Shown here in pieces: positions 35,408-45,996 of a stretch of DNA of 64,000 nucleotides. Numbering within the stretch: the first letter of the stretch is position 1; every line of letters starts with the position of its first letter. The position numbers and the translations under genes are program-made. Location of the stretch: the NCBI GenBank assembly GCA_019722365.1, contig JADFUC010000829.1, positions 62,001 to 126,000 of the forward strand. Reading direction: 5' to 3'. Below the pieces are notes generated by a model. It did no database searches and had not been told where the DNA came from. It saw nothing but the letters and a program-made list of their open reading frames with translations. The stretch comes from Lithospermum erythrorhizon. Its lineage: Eukaryota; Streptophyta; Magnoliopsida; Boraginales; Boraginaceae.

Positions 35408-37145
35408 TAGGCTCTTGTTTCAGACGTTATGGAAGTTCCTTTTGCATCCGGCATATCAAAAGTTCTCGTGGATCTTGATCTACCAACGGGTTGCGGATCC
35501 ACAGGCACATGGCTTTAAGCTCATCAACCATGGACTTCTTTGCAAATCTCACCATTAGATCAACGCCCTGTGAGAAAAATATTAAAATGAGAAGTTCAAC
35601 ATATTGAGTTTTAGGTGACAGGATGGAGAAATACTAGTCCAGATTAGCGACTAACAAAAGATTGCATATGGAAAGAAATCTTGAGTAAAGTTAGTTTTGG
35701 GTGAAGCGTTGAAGAATAAAATTGCTACAGTAGGCAGTAGAGTGCGTATGGAAGAAATCCCATCCTTAGCGAATCTTAGCGGTATCATACTTTAGCAATT
35801 AACTGGTAAGGCATTCTACAAGTTATTGGGTTTCACCCAAATAAGATATCATACATCATCGAGTTTAAAAAGACATAAATTTGATGAATCTCACTTCTAG
35901 AATGGTTAGGAGAAAGGTGGAGCATATTGCTCAGATATCTTTTCACCAAACTAGCTCTTGTGATATTTTTCAACATCAACATTTTATTAAAAAGAGACTT
36001 ATTTGTTACCTATTCCAGGCAATTAAGACTTAACAACATATGCAGTCATATATATTTTCCTCACAGAAAAGCTTGCATTTCTCCAATATGTATAAATGTG
36101 ATTAGCTTCTAAGTTAGATTGTATAGAATGCAGGTTATTTAAGTCGACAGTATTACTACAAGAAGTTTCTATAACATTAAGTTAGCAAATCATCAAACAA
36201 CAAGCATACAACATCTCAACTGGATACTAGGAACAGATATAATTTCAATAGAACTTCTCTTGAAAATCCAACACTGAGCAACAACACAATAATCTTCTCG
36301 CTCAACCTCTGTAGTTCCTCAGCATCCCGAGCCACATGACGCCTGTAAGTGAAGTTGTTGAACAGTCCCCTCAGTTCCTTCAACTTAGTCTTAGCAATTG
36401 CCAGCTCCCTAAGCGCCCTCAGAGCATGTGATCTCCGGATCCAGTATGCCCTGAAACTCATCTGAATTATAACCGCCGCATCTTGTGGAGAAAGCTCCTC
36501 CTGGTTCCCCCTAATTATCGCACGTCTCCTTGAAATAGTCTATACCCAACAATAAAAACCAAAAGAACCAAAAAACATATCATCAACCCTATCAAAAAAG
36601 AATCTTTCACTTCGTGTGGAACTCTGTAATAAGTTTATTCTGATATTGACGTTTTTCGTGCTGTGCATTCTTAGAATTGTAATAAAAAATAAGCTATCCT
36701 TTATCTTAACAGAAGCCACCGCAGTATAACGAACTATTCACTGCCGATCCACTCTTGGTAAGAATATAAATAAAAAGAAATTAGTTTTTACATTGCTTGT
36801 ATGGCTCATCTTTGTAACCGTTGTCATAGTGACTTGCATCTTTATCTTTTGCTTTAAAACTACGTTTTGAAATAAAGCGAAATAGTGACACAATGCTCAA
36901 CATGTCACTACGTATAACATAGTATTACATAAACTATGGCATCCCTACCAAAAAACGATCTTTAATTCAAGAACATAATAAAATCTTCAATATGGACCTG
37001 TTTCAAGACAACATCACTATGATCTGCAGCTTCATCAGTGATCTCAACGACACGTGTGCACTGAGGCATCTTGATCTTCTTCTTAGCAACATATTTTCCC
37101 CCAACCTTGTAAGTCTCTGTCTCATCACCTTTACCTTTTATAGGT
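35408..37145 (-). pseudogene. BAG7: BAG7-like cochaperone gene, decayed, three exons recognisable
   Basis: Three minus-strand exons can be read. Exon 1 (about 37145-36975) gives YKVGGKYVAKKKIKMPQCTR and VVEITDEAADHSDVVLKQ, ending at a CAG|GT donor. Exon 2 (about 36540-36250), after a TAG acceptor, gives the IQ-like stretch and start of the BAG domain: ELSPQDAAVIIQMSFRAYWI, RRSHALRALRELAIAKTKLK, SEKIIVLLLSV. Exon 3 (about 35569-35408), after a CACAG acceptor, gives DLMVRFAKKSMVDELKAM and, in another frame, VDPQPVGRSRSTRTFDMPD. A deletion of about 7 nt shifts exon 3, and the end of exon 2 with its donor is damaged. The 5' exon is absent. Plant BAG7 is an ER-associated HSP70 cochaperone in stress responses. 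Gene identity is by remembered homology. Confidence 0.8.
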
Positions 37146-37488
37146 GAACCAAAAATATATATATAAGAGAGTCAAAGAAATTTATATTAGATAAATGAAT
37201 AAAAATATATAAATTTGGAGGCGCGAACAACTTAAATTTTCGAATAAATGATGGATAACATATCATTTTTGAACATTAAAAACTTAAACAACAAATTTCT
37301 AAGTACTTATGATATTTAAACTCCAACATAAAATCCAAACAAGAATAAGAAAAATTCTCAAAAATATTTTTTAATGTTTACAAATTAATTTAGTTTGATT
37401 TGGTACCATTCGTGCTGTTGAATCACAAGGAAAATGGAATTTTAACTAGGTTAGGTGAGAATTTGGATAATTTGTCATACCTAACCTG

Positions 37489-37840
37489 TCATGATCTCAG
37501 CTTGAAAGTTAATTTCATATATGACTCATTAACTAGTGTATGAGCTACCCTATCAATTTTGACAAAATTGTAGGGACTTTTCTTCAAACGCTTCTGCAAA
37601 AAGGAAAGACAAGTGCACCAATGGTCAATATCCCTATTTTTAGACATCATAGAAAAAAATGGCAAACATACATACATTATACTCGGCTATTGCCATATGG
37701 GCACAGCCTTGTACGACGCCATAATATTGATGGGAAGGACCGAAATCCGAAAGATGCACACTTCTGCCGATTCTTGTAGCATCAAGAGCGAAATGGCCAT
37801 CAGAAGGCTATTCAAATTAAGGTCAAAATAATAATTATCT
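37489..37840 (-). mobile_element. possible LINE RNase H-like fragment
   Basis: The minus-strand frame ends FVKIDRVAHTLVNESYMKL, which resembles the C-terminal signature FVKRxANRVAHTLAR of the RNase H-like domain (RVT_3) in plant LINE elements. Preceding sequence is frame-broken. A single motif supports the call. Confidence 0.45.
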
Positions 37841-39280
37841 TTTGACTTCTCTTAAAAGTTGTACTGTTACTGCTTCTCCAAGTTCATAATGATTAAACAA
37901 AACAGTCACTTAATGCTAGTTGACTTTGACATGTAAACTTAGCTCATATATACCAAAATCATAAAAAGAAATAATCAGTAGTCTGATTAGCGGTCAAAAG
38001 GTCGAGACGTGTAAGGAAGAATATTGCAGTTTTTGCAGGATTCTTCAAATGTTGGAGTCTTGCAAACTTAAGAAGGATGGTGATGATGTATATAGGTGGA
38101 TCATATTGTCCAAATTTGGTTCACTTGGGTGCAGGAATGATCAAGGACATTAATGGAGGTTGAGATCTAAATAAATAAAAAATGAAGTCATAACAGATGT
38201 AAAGATAGCCATTGATATTAGACCACTAGCTGGGCAGTAAATTAATATAATAATCATTAATCACATGAATGTAAGTAGGAAAAACACGAAACTAGTTGGT
38301 GTTTTCAAGAGTACACTATATATAGGAGGAGATGTCCACCAAGAGTTTTTTCTCACAAAACAGGCTGAGCTGCTATTTCACACCAAAACAGTAAATTGAG
38401 GGCGAAATTACATTCTTGCCCTCAATTGTCACTTTGGTTATTACAAAGGCAAAATAACGCGTCTAATGCTCGTTTTGTTAACGGGTACACTACTCGTTTT
38501 ATAGGTAAACGAACGACCAGACTGGCTGTTGAAAACTAAATATAACGACAGCCTTGACCGTTGATAAGGAACATCAACCACATGTAAGCCTTTTTAAGCC
38601 TAACTATGTAAAAAATTTGCATGTCATCTTTGTTACAGAAAAATATTCCTATTAGTAACAGAGACAAAGGGAACAACTACAGTTTTTCAATTTTCTTACC
38701 ACACTCACTGTCATTTAAAACTCAATTCCAATTGTTATCACTCAAAAACCTACAGTTTTCACTCAACATTAGCTCAAAGTCTGCATTTTTGCACTCAAAA
38801 AAATGCATAAAACTGCTGGTTTCACTCCAATAGCAGCAGTTTTACACTAATGAAAGCAGTAATATATAGAGAAACGACAGCAACTTTTAACACAACGGCA
38901 GCAGTTTTGGAAAACCAGCACTTTTAAACAAGCATATAAGCCATTTTTACCAATTGCAGCAATTTTTTACTAGTTAAAAATGTAGTCTAGCCCCAATTCC
39001 GAAACTTATATAACACACGTATTAGCTCATAACCATGAAAATTTCTAATGAAATTAGCTCAAACTTAGCTTCTCAACCACTTAAAGACCACATATGTATA
39101 TATATATTATATATGCTTTGTAACGCGTAAATCGAGGAGCAAAGCAGAAGTTTAGATGAAAAGTTGAAGACGACGGTTAAACTCGTTTTGTTGACAAAGT
39201 AAGAAGCGGAAACAGACCCTCATCACACAAACAAAAAAAATGGTAAAAAAGAAAAGAGAATAAGGATGACCTTCCAAACG
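37841..39280. other. intergenic, no confident gene
   Basis: AT-rich with a TATA-like CTATATATAGG at about 38317. A 70-codon plus-strand frame (38621-38833) is Ser/Leu-rich and unrecognised. Nothing else could be supported. Confidence 0.4.
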
Positions 39281-39287
39281 CCTCCGA

Positions 39288-39372
39288 TTTATGCGGCTAA
39301 ACTCAATCCAGGGATCTTCAAATGGCTTCTCATCTTCCTCGCAGGCTCATATTATTTAAATGGAAAAAACTA
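39288..39372 (-). other. possible isolated exon, unidentified
   Basis: On the minus strand, after an ATATGAG acceptor-like site, a short frame reads ACEEDEKPFEDPWIEFSRIN and RRRLEG and ends at an AAG|GTCAT donor-like site. Composition (acidic then basic, with Trp and Pro) and splice-like borders suggest a host exon of about 80 bp. I do not recognise the protein. Confidence 0.3.
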
Positions 39373-40033
39373 TCACCTTTAATTTCTTCCAGCTACTTTA
39401 ATTTTTTGACCGGGTTATCGAGTCGTGTATGGAATGTTGGCTACCTTTTGTGATTGTGGAGCCCATTGGCCCGGAGTGTTAATCATCTTTAATACTTGGG
39501 GTAAAGCCGAAATTTGAATTATTAACTTAAAAGGATAACCGATTATATGAAGATTTTAGTGAAAATAATAGGGTGAAATATTCATCTGAATAACTTAGGA
39601 AGAAAATTTCAATTAAGCTCACAAACAAAGTGAATTAAGCTTTCTTGGATTATTTTTTTGTTAAAATATTGTTTTTTGTAATCTTCAATCTTTTTTGGTT
39701 AACTTACCATCATATTTGTGTACAAAATAAAATCTACCTTAAAAATATATATTATGGATTACAACGCAAAAGTCACTATATATATAATAATTAAGATAAT
39801 GATTTAAAAGTCATTCATCAACGTATATCTTACCATTTAAATTCAATTTATAGTAATTTAAAATTTAAATTATTATAACAAGAATATGATAGAAAAATTA
39901 ACGTTCAAAAGTATCAAACAACTAATAACTCAAATTAAAGATTATTGTACTCTTTTTCATCCTTTCTTTAGTTTTTGCATCGCAAAGTTTATAACATGTT
40001 TGGTGAATGTTATTTTTATTATGACAAAGGGTT

Positions 40034-40125
40034 GAGAGTGGGTGATTCCTAGATAGAAGCTAAGGTTTACACATTTTGGGAGAGTGGGTGATTCCTAGAT
40101 AGAAGCTAAGGTTTTCACATTTTGG
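40034..40125 (+). repeat. 46-bp tandem duplication, two copies
   Basis: GAGAGTGGGTGATTCCTAGA and following sequence to ACATTTTGG is repeated head to tail with a 46-bp period and one or two differences (GGTTTACAC versus GGTTTTCAC). It is a simple local duplication. Confidence 0.9.
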
Positions 40126-40655
40126 GATATCAATGACAATGATCAAAACTGAAAAGAAATAGTCAAAATCATAAGACAAGGTGATATCGAAAGGCATGTC
40201 ATGTGTCAAATGGATGCAAAAGGCATATTGTGTCAACTGCATTATGATAGGTGCTCCGTATTGTTGTGTCGCCAGAATTTGACAGTTACCACAAATGGTA
40301 CTCCTATTATATTTTGGTTCAATCACTTGGGCATTTACATGTATGCTGGACCTCATAATTTTTTGACTTATAAATATTACATCCATTTTAAGTGGTCATC
40401 TAACAAAAATTTATCTTTTCATTTTAAGCGACGTTTACTTTATCAATACAACTTTTCAGACAAATTTCTATTGTCTCCTAATATTCTTTTTTCTATTGGT
40501 TGATATTATTTCTCTCTCCTTAAAAATTGTATAATCAATGATTTTTTTAATAAAGTATTTTTCTTCTAAACGATCAAATAAATTTTGACGGAGGGAGTAG
40601 GTTCCGTAACCTCCTCCCTTTAGGCCAAGCATAAACTCTAATAAGAGTGATAAGC

Positions 40656-40760
40656 TTCCAGAACCTTATCTTAAGGTCCTTTATTGATGAGGTTTCTAGA
40701 ATGTTCCCACCTCCTTAACGGATACACGTTCTAGAATATTCCACCACCCCTATATAAAAA
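40656..40760 (+). promoter_or_regulatory. heat-shock-element promoter block with TATA box
   Basis: Two perfect three-unit heat shock elements are visible: TTCTAGAATGTTC at 40694-40706 and TTCTAGAATATTC at 40729-40741, each fitting nTTCnnGAAnnTTCn. A third, imperfect one (TTCCAGAACCTTA) lies at 40656-40668. A TATA box, TATATAAAAA, follows at 40751-40760, ten bases after the last element. This is the arrangement of plant small heat shock protein promoters, where HSF trimers bind close to TATA. No recognisable heat shock coding sequence follows: the frame from 40764 runs into low-similarity DNA and then gypsy LTR at 41022. Confidence 0.7.
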
Positions 40761-41021
40761 GTCATGATTTACATGAAATCAGTTGCACCAATTCTTCCAA
40801 CTTTTGAAGTTTCTTTCTCCCCACCCATAGTTAGGGGTCAGAATGAACATGTGATTCGATTCGATTCTAGATTCTACCGAAATATTTCGATTTGGGATTC
40901 GGCTCCTGAAATCAAACGTAGAGCCGAACTTAAAAGCGAAATTAACCGAGCCGAACTGCTCGAAAGGTTCTGCCTCGGTCCATTTGGGTTAAACACCCGA
41001 CAACGAATCCCCCCCAGTTCC

Positions 41022-41755
41022 ACTAACGACTCCACCCCAGTCGGCGCCTGAGGTTAAGATCATCAACAACCTGTACACCAGAGTCACCAATCGATGGATA
41101 ACAACATAAAAAGACTTCATTTGATATTAATAATAAAATACTTTTTAGTCCATCGCGGTGAACTAACAACACAACCCAAAATAACATATCAACAACACAA
41201 ACATACATTCATTTGAAATATACAATCAACAGAACCCAATTTAATCTCCACAATACATCTTAACAATAGTATGGTCACACACGACCCTGTAATATACAAC
41301 ATAAAAGTCTAGAAACATAACAAGAGGAAAAGATATTAGAAAGACTGTTGAGGACTTCTTATCCCACCACCACCTCAGCTACGATCTTAATCCGCAGCCT
41401 GTCAACGCAGCTCCTCGGCAACCTCGACGATCAACACCTAGGAACCTGGGCATAAAACGCCCGCTCATAGAGAATAGGGAGTAAGTTGTGAAACTTAGTG
41501 AATACAAATACCACAAATGGCATCCAACCACATATATCATAATTACATATAAAAACATATGTACAACATTAAAAAAACTTCTTAAGAACCACTACTCTTC
41601 TATTCAGCAGTAACCTCTTATTCAGCATTACAACAGGATCAACACAACATTCCACACACATATATTCATAACCATCAACAACGCATAATCAAATATTCAT
41701 TCAAATAAAACAACACAATGCAAGACAATTAACATAACATCCTCTTCCCGGCAGG
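41022..41755 (-). mobile_element. Ty3/gypsy LTR fragment, copy F
   Basis: About 730 bp matching the 3' end (in LTR sense) of copies A and B: GGCGCCTGAGGTTAAGATCA, AACCTGTACACCAGAGTCAC and CAATCGATGG are shared. The rest of the LTR is missing at the junction with copy G, which runs in the opposite direction. Confidence 0.85.
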
Positions 41756-41758
41756 CTC

Positions 41759-44331
41759 TGAAAAAACCTGTTCCTTACCAATATTATGTAGATAGTATAT
41801 AAGTTTCTCGGTGGAGTATTTTGGGGTGAAATTAAAAAATTTGAAGTTGAGTAGTGGAGAATTCAACAAAATGGTCGGTTGGTGGTATATTTCGCTCAGG
41901 TTGACCCGAGATAGTATAAATGATTTCGAATAAAATCGATGTACCGAGATTGCATTATATGAAAAGAGTTTGTCAAGGAAATTTACATCTGGGAATCGGT
42001 TTCATTGAGATGGCACGTGGGAAGGAGAAATTAACCCAAACCTAACGGAACGTAATTTTTCCCTCTAAATGCCCCACCTACCACTATCTCCATCCTCATC
42101 CATTCCCTTCTTCCTTCCCCTCAGAAAATTTCACTCTTCCCCCTCAAATTTTCTTCCATTTCTCTCATCGATTGTCACTTAAAATCAAGGACAAAGTGGT
42201 GGATTTGCTTCTCCTCATCATCCTCATCATATTTAGGTAAGAAAGATCAAATCTTTTGAGATATTTCTTGAATTTTGAAGAGTTGACTTTTATTGGATTT
42301 TTGTTGACCATGATTTTGGGACTTCAAAATGATACATATGGATCAGTTTGCTTAGATTAAATGATTGTAGGTTATGACAATCGATTGAGGTTGAAACGTG
42401 TAGAAATTGATAGGTTGACTTTTTGAGGAATTGAGTTTTTAAAGGTTGAAATGCTATAGAAGTATTCTGGGCTTCAAATATGTGAGTGGTAGTGATTATA
42501 CTTTGATTTTAGGGGCTGAAGCTGGGTATTGATTGGATCGGTTGACTTTTTCAAGTTTCTTTAAATTGTACGACATAAGTGGAACTTTTAATAATATAGT
42601 TGTTTTGGAGTATAATTTGGATGTTTCTGAGGTTGATTGCAGATATGGCCGAGTTAGGTTATTCCCAAGTTGAGTAAGAATTGAAGTTTTGAACTAAAGG
42701 TTGATTATAAATGGGTTAATTAGTTGCGATTGATTGTTGGATTGATTGAATGTGACTAACGTTATTGTCGATAATAAAGCCATTTAATCTAATACTGAGT
42801 TACGTGTTTCAAATTGAATGTGTTGTTGGAATTTTAAAGTGTATACCACTTCGGAATAGGATGATTACTAAAAGGTTAAATTGAGTCATGTAGACAGGTA
42901 TAATACTCGGGTTTAAATAGATGTTAAGAGAGGTTATTCTACTAATGTGTTATAACGAGTAACTTCTTTTGAATAGGAATCGAGCCTTTAGACTCCAGCA
43001 CGAGACCCGCTTGTAGTTAGCATTATTGCTTGGGGCTCTGAGGTGAGCTGCAAGTTCAATTAAGGGAAACCTTTCATATGTATTATATTATATATTCCGC
43101 ATGTGTGTCATTCTCTTGGGACTATGAAATGTGTACCTGTAGATTATGATTGATATTATGTGTAACCTGAGCATATATGATTTATATTATGAAATAATTG
43201 AGATTATGATCGATACCATGTGATAATCGTGTTTACGATTCATATCACGAGGTACCCTAGATTATGAGTTATATTAGCGAGATAATCGAGAATATGATCT
43301 CATGTTACGATCAGGGTATGCCAATGCAGCCGCGTGTACTTGTAGCCGTGTGTACGCGCTGTACGTGCTTTGATTTCTTTGTGTGTTATTTCATGGAGCG
43401 CGGTGACCCCGACCGGAAGCGTTTGGCGCTAAAAGTATATCAGGTGGTAGCCCCGTGATTCGGAGGCTCAGTGACATGCATATCGAGGCGTAGCCTCGGT
43501 CGGGAGGAGGAGGTGGAAGCCTCATCCGATTATTTGGAGGCAGTGGATTCTCATACGGTATTATTTGGAGGTGGATTCCTTATATGTGTATTACTCTGGT
43601 GCTCGATTCCTCGTATGTGTATTCTTTGGAGGTGGACTTGTTTACTATTTTATGAGGAGTCCTCATTTGGATGACTTTGATTATCTTGTGTGTCGAGACG
43701 CTTCCCTTAAATGAATATGCCTTATTTATGATTATAAGCTCATGTGGTATAGTATTATGTAACATCGTGACATAAGAGAGCTCCATGCGAGTTGTGGACC
43801 GTTATTCATTGCGTGGTCTCGTTAATGTATATGCATATGTTATATATATAAGTATGAATATATGCGACGGGATCAAGTCTCTGTATTTGTATTCACTGCT
43901 TAATAGCCGACTCTATTCTCTACAAGCGTTATGCCTAGGTTTCTATGGGCCGACGCCGAAAGTTGTCAAGAAGCTGCATTGATAGGTCATGATTGAAGAT
44001 CAGAGCGAGGCTTATTAAAATGTATTAGATTTATCCTCAACAAATTTTTCCTCTTGTTATGTTTCTAGCATTCAAACTTGTATATTGAGAGGTCGTGGTA
44101 ATATGTTTGTATTATGGAGATTTTGGTGGGTGTATTGTAGATGGTTGTATTTTTCAGTTGATGTAAGTTTCGGCAGATAATGCTCTGTGTGATGTATCGT
44201 TAGTCACCACGAGGAATAAAAGTGTATTATTAATGTCAAACTTAAGTCTTTTTATGTTGTCATCCATCGATCGGTGACTCGTGTACGTGCTGTCGGTGAC
44301 TCCATCCCCTGTGGCGGCTCTGCACCTGGGG
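41759..44331 (+). mobile_element. Ty3/gypsy LTR, copy G
   Basis: A near-full-length 2.57-kb LTR in sense orientation, from TGAAAAAACCTGTTCC to about CTGCACCTGGGG. It matches copy A closely at the start (ACCAATATTATG, GGTGGAGTATTTTGGGGTG), over the internal arrays and at the end (CATCCATCGATCGGTGACTC). The final dozen bases (CGTTACA) are lost. ATGGTATCAAGCATG at 44333-44347 resembles a tRNA-Met primer site, so this might be a former 5' LTR, but no gag follows. Confidence 0.82.
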
Positions 44332-44348
44332 TATGGTATCAAGCATGT

Positions 44349-44450
44349 GCTCACCCCGCCTCCCATATAATATCATATCCCTTTCTCCCGTGTGCTCACC
44401 CTTCATCACCCATACATTATCATATCCTTTTCCCCGTAGGCTCACCTTCA
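44349..44450 (+). repeat. tandem units GTGCTCACC...TATCATATCC
   Basis: Two imperfect units of about 45-50 bp share GTGCTCACC, CCATA and TATCATATCC followed by a C-rich end; a third start (GTAGGCTCACC) follows at about 44436. Probably a U3 repeat of the adjoining copia LTR. Confidence 0.6.
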
Positions 44451-45210
44451 AACTAATAATTGGGTCTTGCCATAATGGTTTCGTTAAATTGACGGTGAAT
44501 CGCGGGCATTGCGGCGACTTATTGTTACGTGGAGTCCAAACCAAGAAGGATTCTCGAAGATATTGATTGAAGATTTGGAAGATCTCACGCCTCTATATGT
44601 TTGGCAAGTTGTATGAGATCCTGGAAGATCTCGTGTGTTATGGAAACGAGTAGGAGTCGGCTACAAGGAGTTTCCATCCTTATCACCTAACCTATGTATA
44701 TATATTATTGGCTTTGCAATGTTATATGCTGCTTATATATTCATCAAAACTTATTCTGCAGCGTAAGCTCAAGGAAGAACAAGTTGAAAGTATTGTGTTA
44801 GTAGTCCTCTCTATAAACTACTAACTGATGTACGTGTGTTATATCCCCGTTGTTATAACATAGTTTTGATAGAACATATTGTGATAATTGTAAGTCAACA
44901 CTGGGAGAGTGTGATAAGGAAGGATAGAAGATAGGTGGATCCTAGTCTTAGAAACTTGTAATTGAAAGTTGTTGTATTTCGCTAAACGTAGAGCTTCAGA
45001 TTTAGCCCCTACTTGTAATTACTCTCGGCATTAGTGGAATCCTTCCTAAAGGCGCACTCTTTAATGCAGTGCTACATTGGCACCGAACTAGGCAAACAAT
45101 CTTGTGTGTTGTTTTGTTTTCTTGTAGTAGTAATTTTCATTGGTTTTGTGCAACCAAGTGTCTCGATTATTGACGGACACCGCTATATTGACCGATCTAC
45201 TTTTTCTGTT
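44450..45210 (+). repeat. copia LTR remnant, U3 to U5
   Basis: The plus strand has a TATA-like run (TATGTATATATATTATTGGC near 44692) and R-U5 text such as GGGAGAGTGTGATAAGGAAG, TAGTGGAATCCTTCC and GCTACATTGGCACCGAAC followed by TTCTTGTGTGTTGTTTTGTT-like sequence. These are common near the 3' end of dicot copia LTRs. No gag-pol follows; a host exon fragment begins right after. Lineage is not assigned. Confidence 0.5.
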
Positions 45211-45211
45211 C

Positions 45212-45418
45212 ATTAATTATACAACAAGTGATTCCTGGAACACTCAACTCTAGCTTTCCCGCATGTCCTGCAACTTCTGGAGAGAGGGCATGTTGAATAT
45301 CAGCGTATCATTCTTTTCATTCTGAAGGCACTGCTTCAACATACTCAAATGGATGGTTCTCAAAGCCCTCACATGTACGTCATTTTGTCGCATTTAGTCG
45401 AAAGCTCTTTATGCTGGG
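45212..45418 (+). pseudogene. single exon fragment of a FURRY-like cell morphogenesis gene
   Basis: The plus frame from about 45219 reads YNK*FLEHSTLAF, then LLERGHVEYQRIILFILKAL, LQHTQMDGSQSPHMYVILSH and LVESSLCW, followed by a TGG|GTGGTA donor-like site. This matches the plant FURRY/MOR2-like protein segment KWFPKHSALAF...DYQRVILLMLKALLQHTPMDASQSPHMY...LVESTLCW. A TGG-to-TGA change removes the Trp of KWF. The intron position after LCW is retained in genomic form, so this is a captured or leftover genomic exon and not a cDNA copy. Only this one exon of a very large gene is present. Identity rests on remembered sequence. Confidence 0.72.
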
Positions 45419-45740
45419 TGGTAATCCTTCGCCAGTCCTGAGATTAATTACTCTCCCTTTAAGCTAACAGTGTTTATATTCATAATACAGTAACTCATAG
45501 AAATGAACTGTTTGCTATTCAGATGCAACATTGTGTTTCCAGCCATTCCACCCACCCCCCCCCCCGCGCAATGTCCTCCGAGTGCCACTAAAAGCACACC
45601 AACTAGAACAATATTCAAAGTGCTTGCCCACCCTATCATGAGTATCAGGTGGTTTACACGATATCTACTTGGTGTATCGTGTGGTCCCCACGCTTGACAC
45701 AATAATAAATTTTAATTTTCTAATTTTAATTTACATAATA

Positions 45741-45994
45741 CTCCTTCTGTTTTTTGTAGTTGTCGTTTTAGCCAAAAAAAATTATTTTTTTATAGTTGTC
45801 ATTGTAGCATAATAAATAGCATTTTACATTTTCAATGTACTTTTTGACTACTTGTTCTCTTGAAATAAACAATCAATCAATGATATTATTTTAATTGATT
45901 ATCATTCTATATTTTCAATGTACTTTTGACTACTTTTATTTTTCTTTAATATATGTGCAAAGTGCTAAAACGACAACTAAAAAAACGGAGGGAG
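45741..45994. mobile_element. Stowaway-like MITE
   Basis: The 254-bp segment begins CTCCTTCTGTTTTTTGTAG and TTGTCGTTTTAGC and ends GCTAAAACGACAACTAAA and AAAACGGAGGGAG, an inverted pair. TA flanks both sides (45739-45740 and 45995-45996). Non-coding. Confidence 0.9.
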
Positions 45995-45996
45995 TA

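Noticed and set aside
35206..35478. 90-codon plus-strand Asn/His/Tyr-rich frame
   Set aside because: It overlaps the BAG7-like exon 3 on the opposite strand and has no recognised motif.
40060..40386. 108-codon minus-strand frame
   Set aside because: No domain was recognised; it overlaps the 46-bp tandem duplication and AT-rich DNA. It could not be supported as a gene.
40585..40597. GACGGAGGGAGTA as a Stowaway MITE end
   Set aside because: No matching inverted terminus was found within a few hundred bases on either side.
44334..44347. TGGTATCAAGCATG as a primer-binding site of LTR copy G
   Set aside because: It is plausible in position, but the LTR end is eroded and no gag follows; kept only as a comment on copy G.
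44154..44544. Overlapping frames of 70-94 codons
   Set aside because: They span the LTR end and tandem units; composition and overlap on both strands indicate chance frames.
45546..45567. C-homopolymer run
   Set aside because: Simple low-complexity sequence with no flanking structure.
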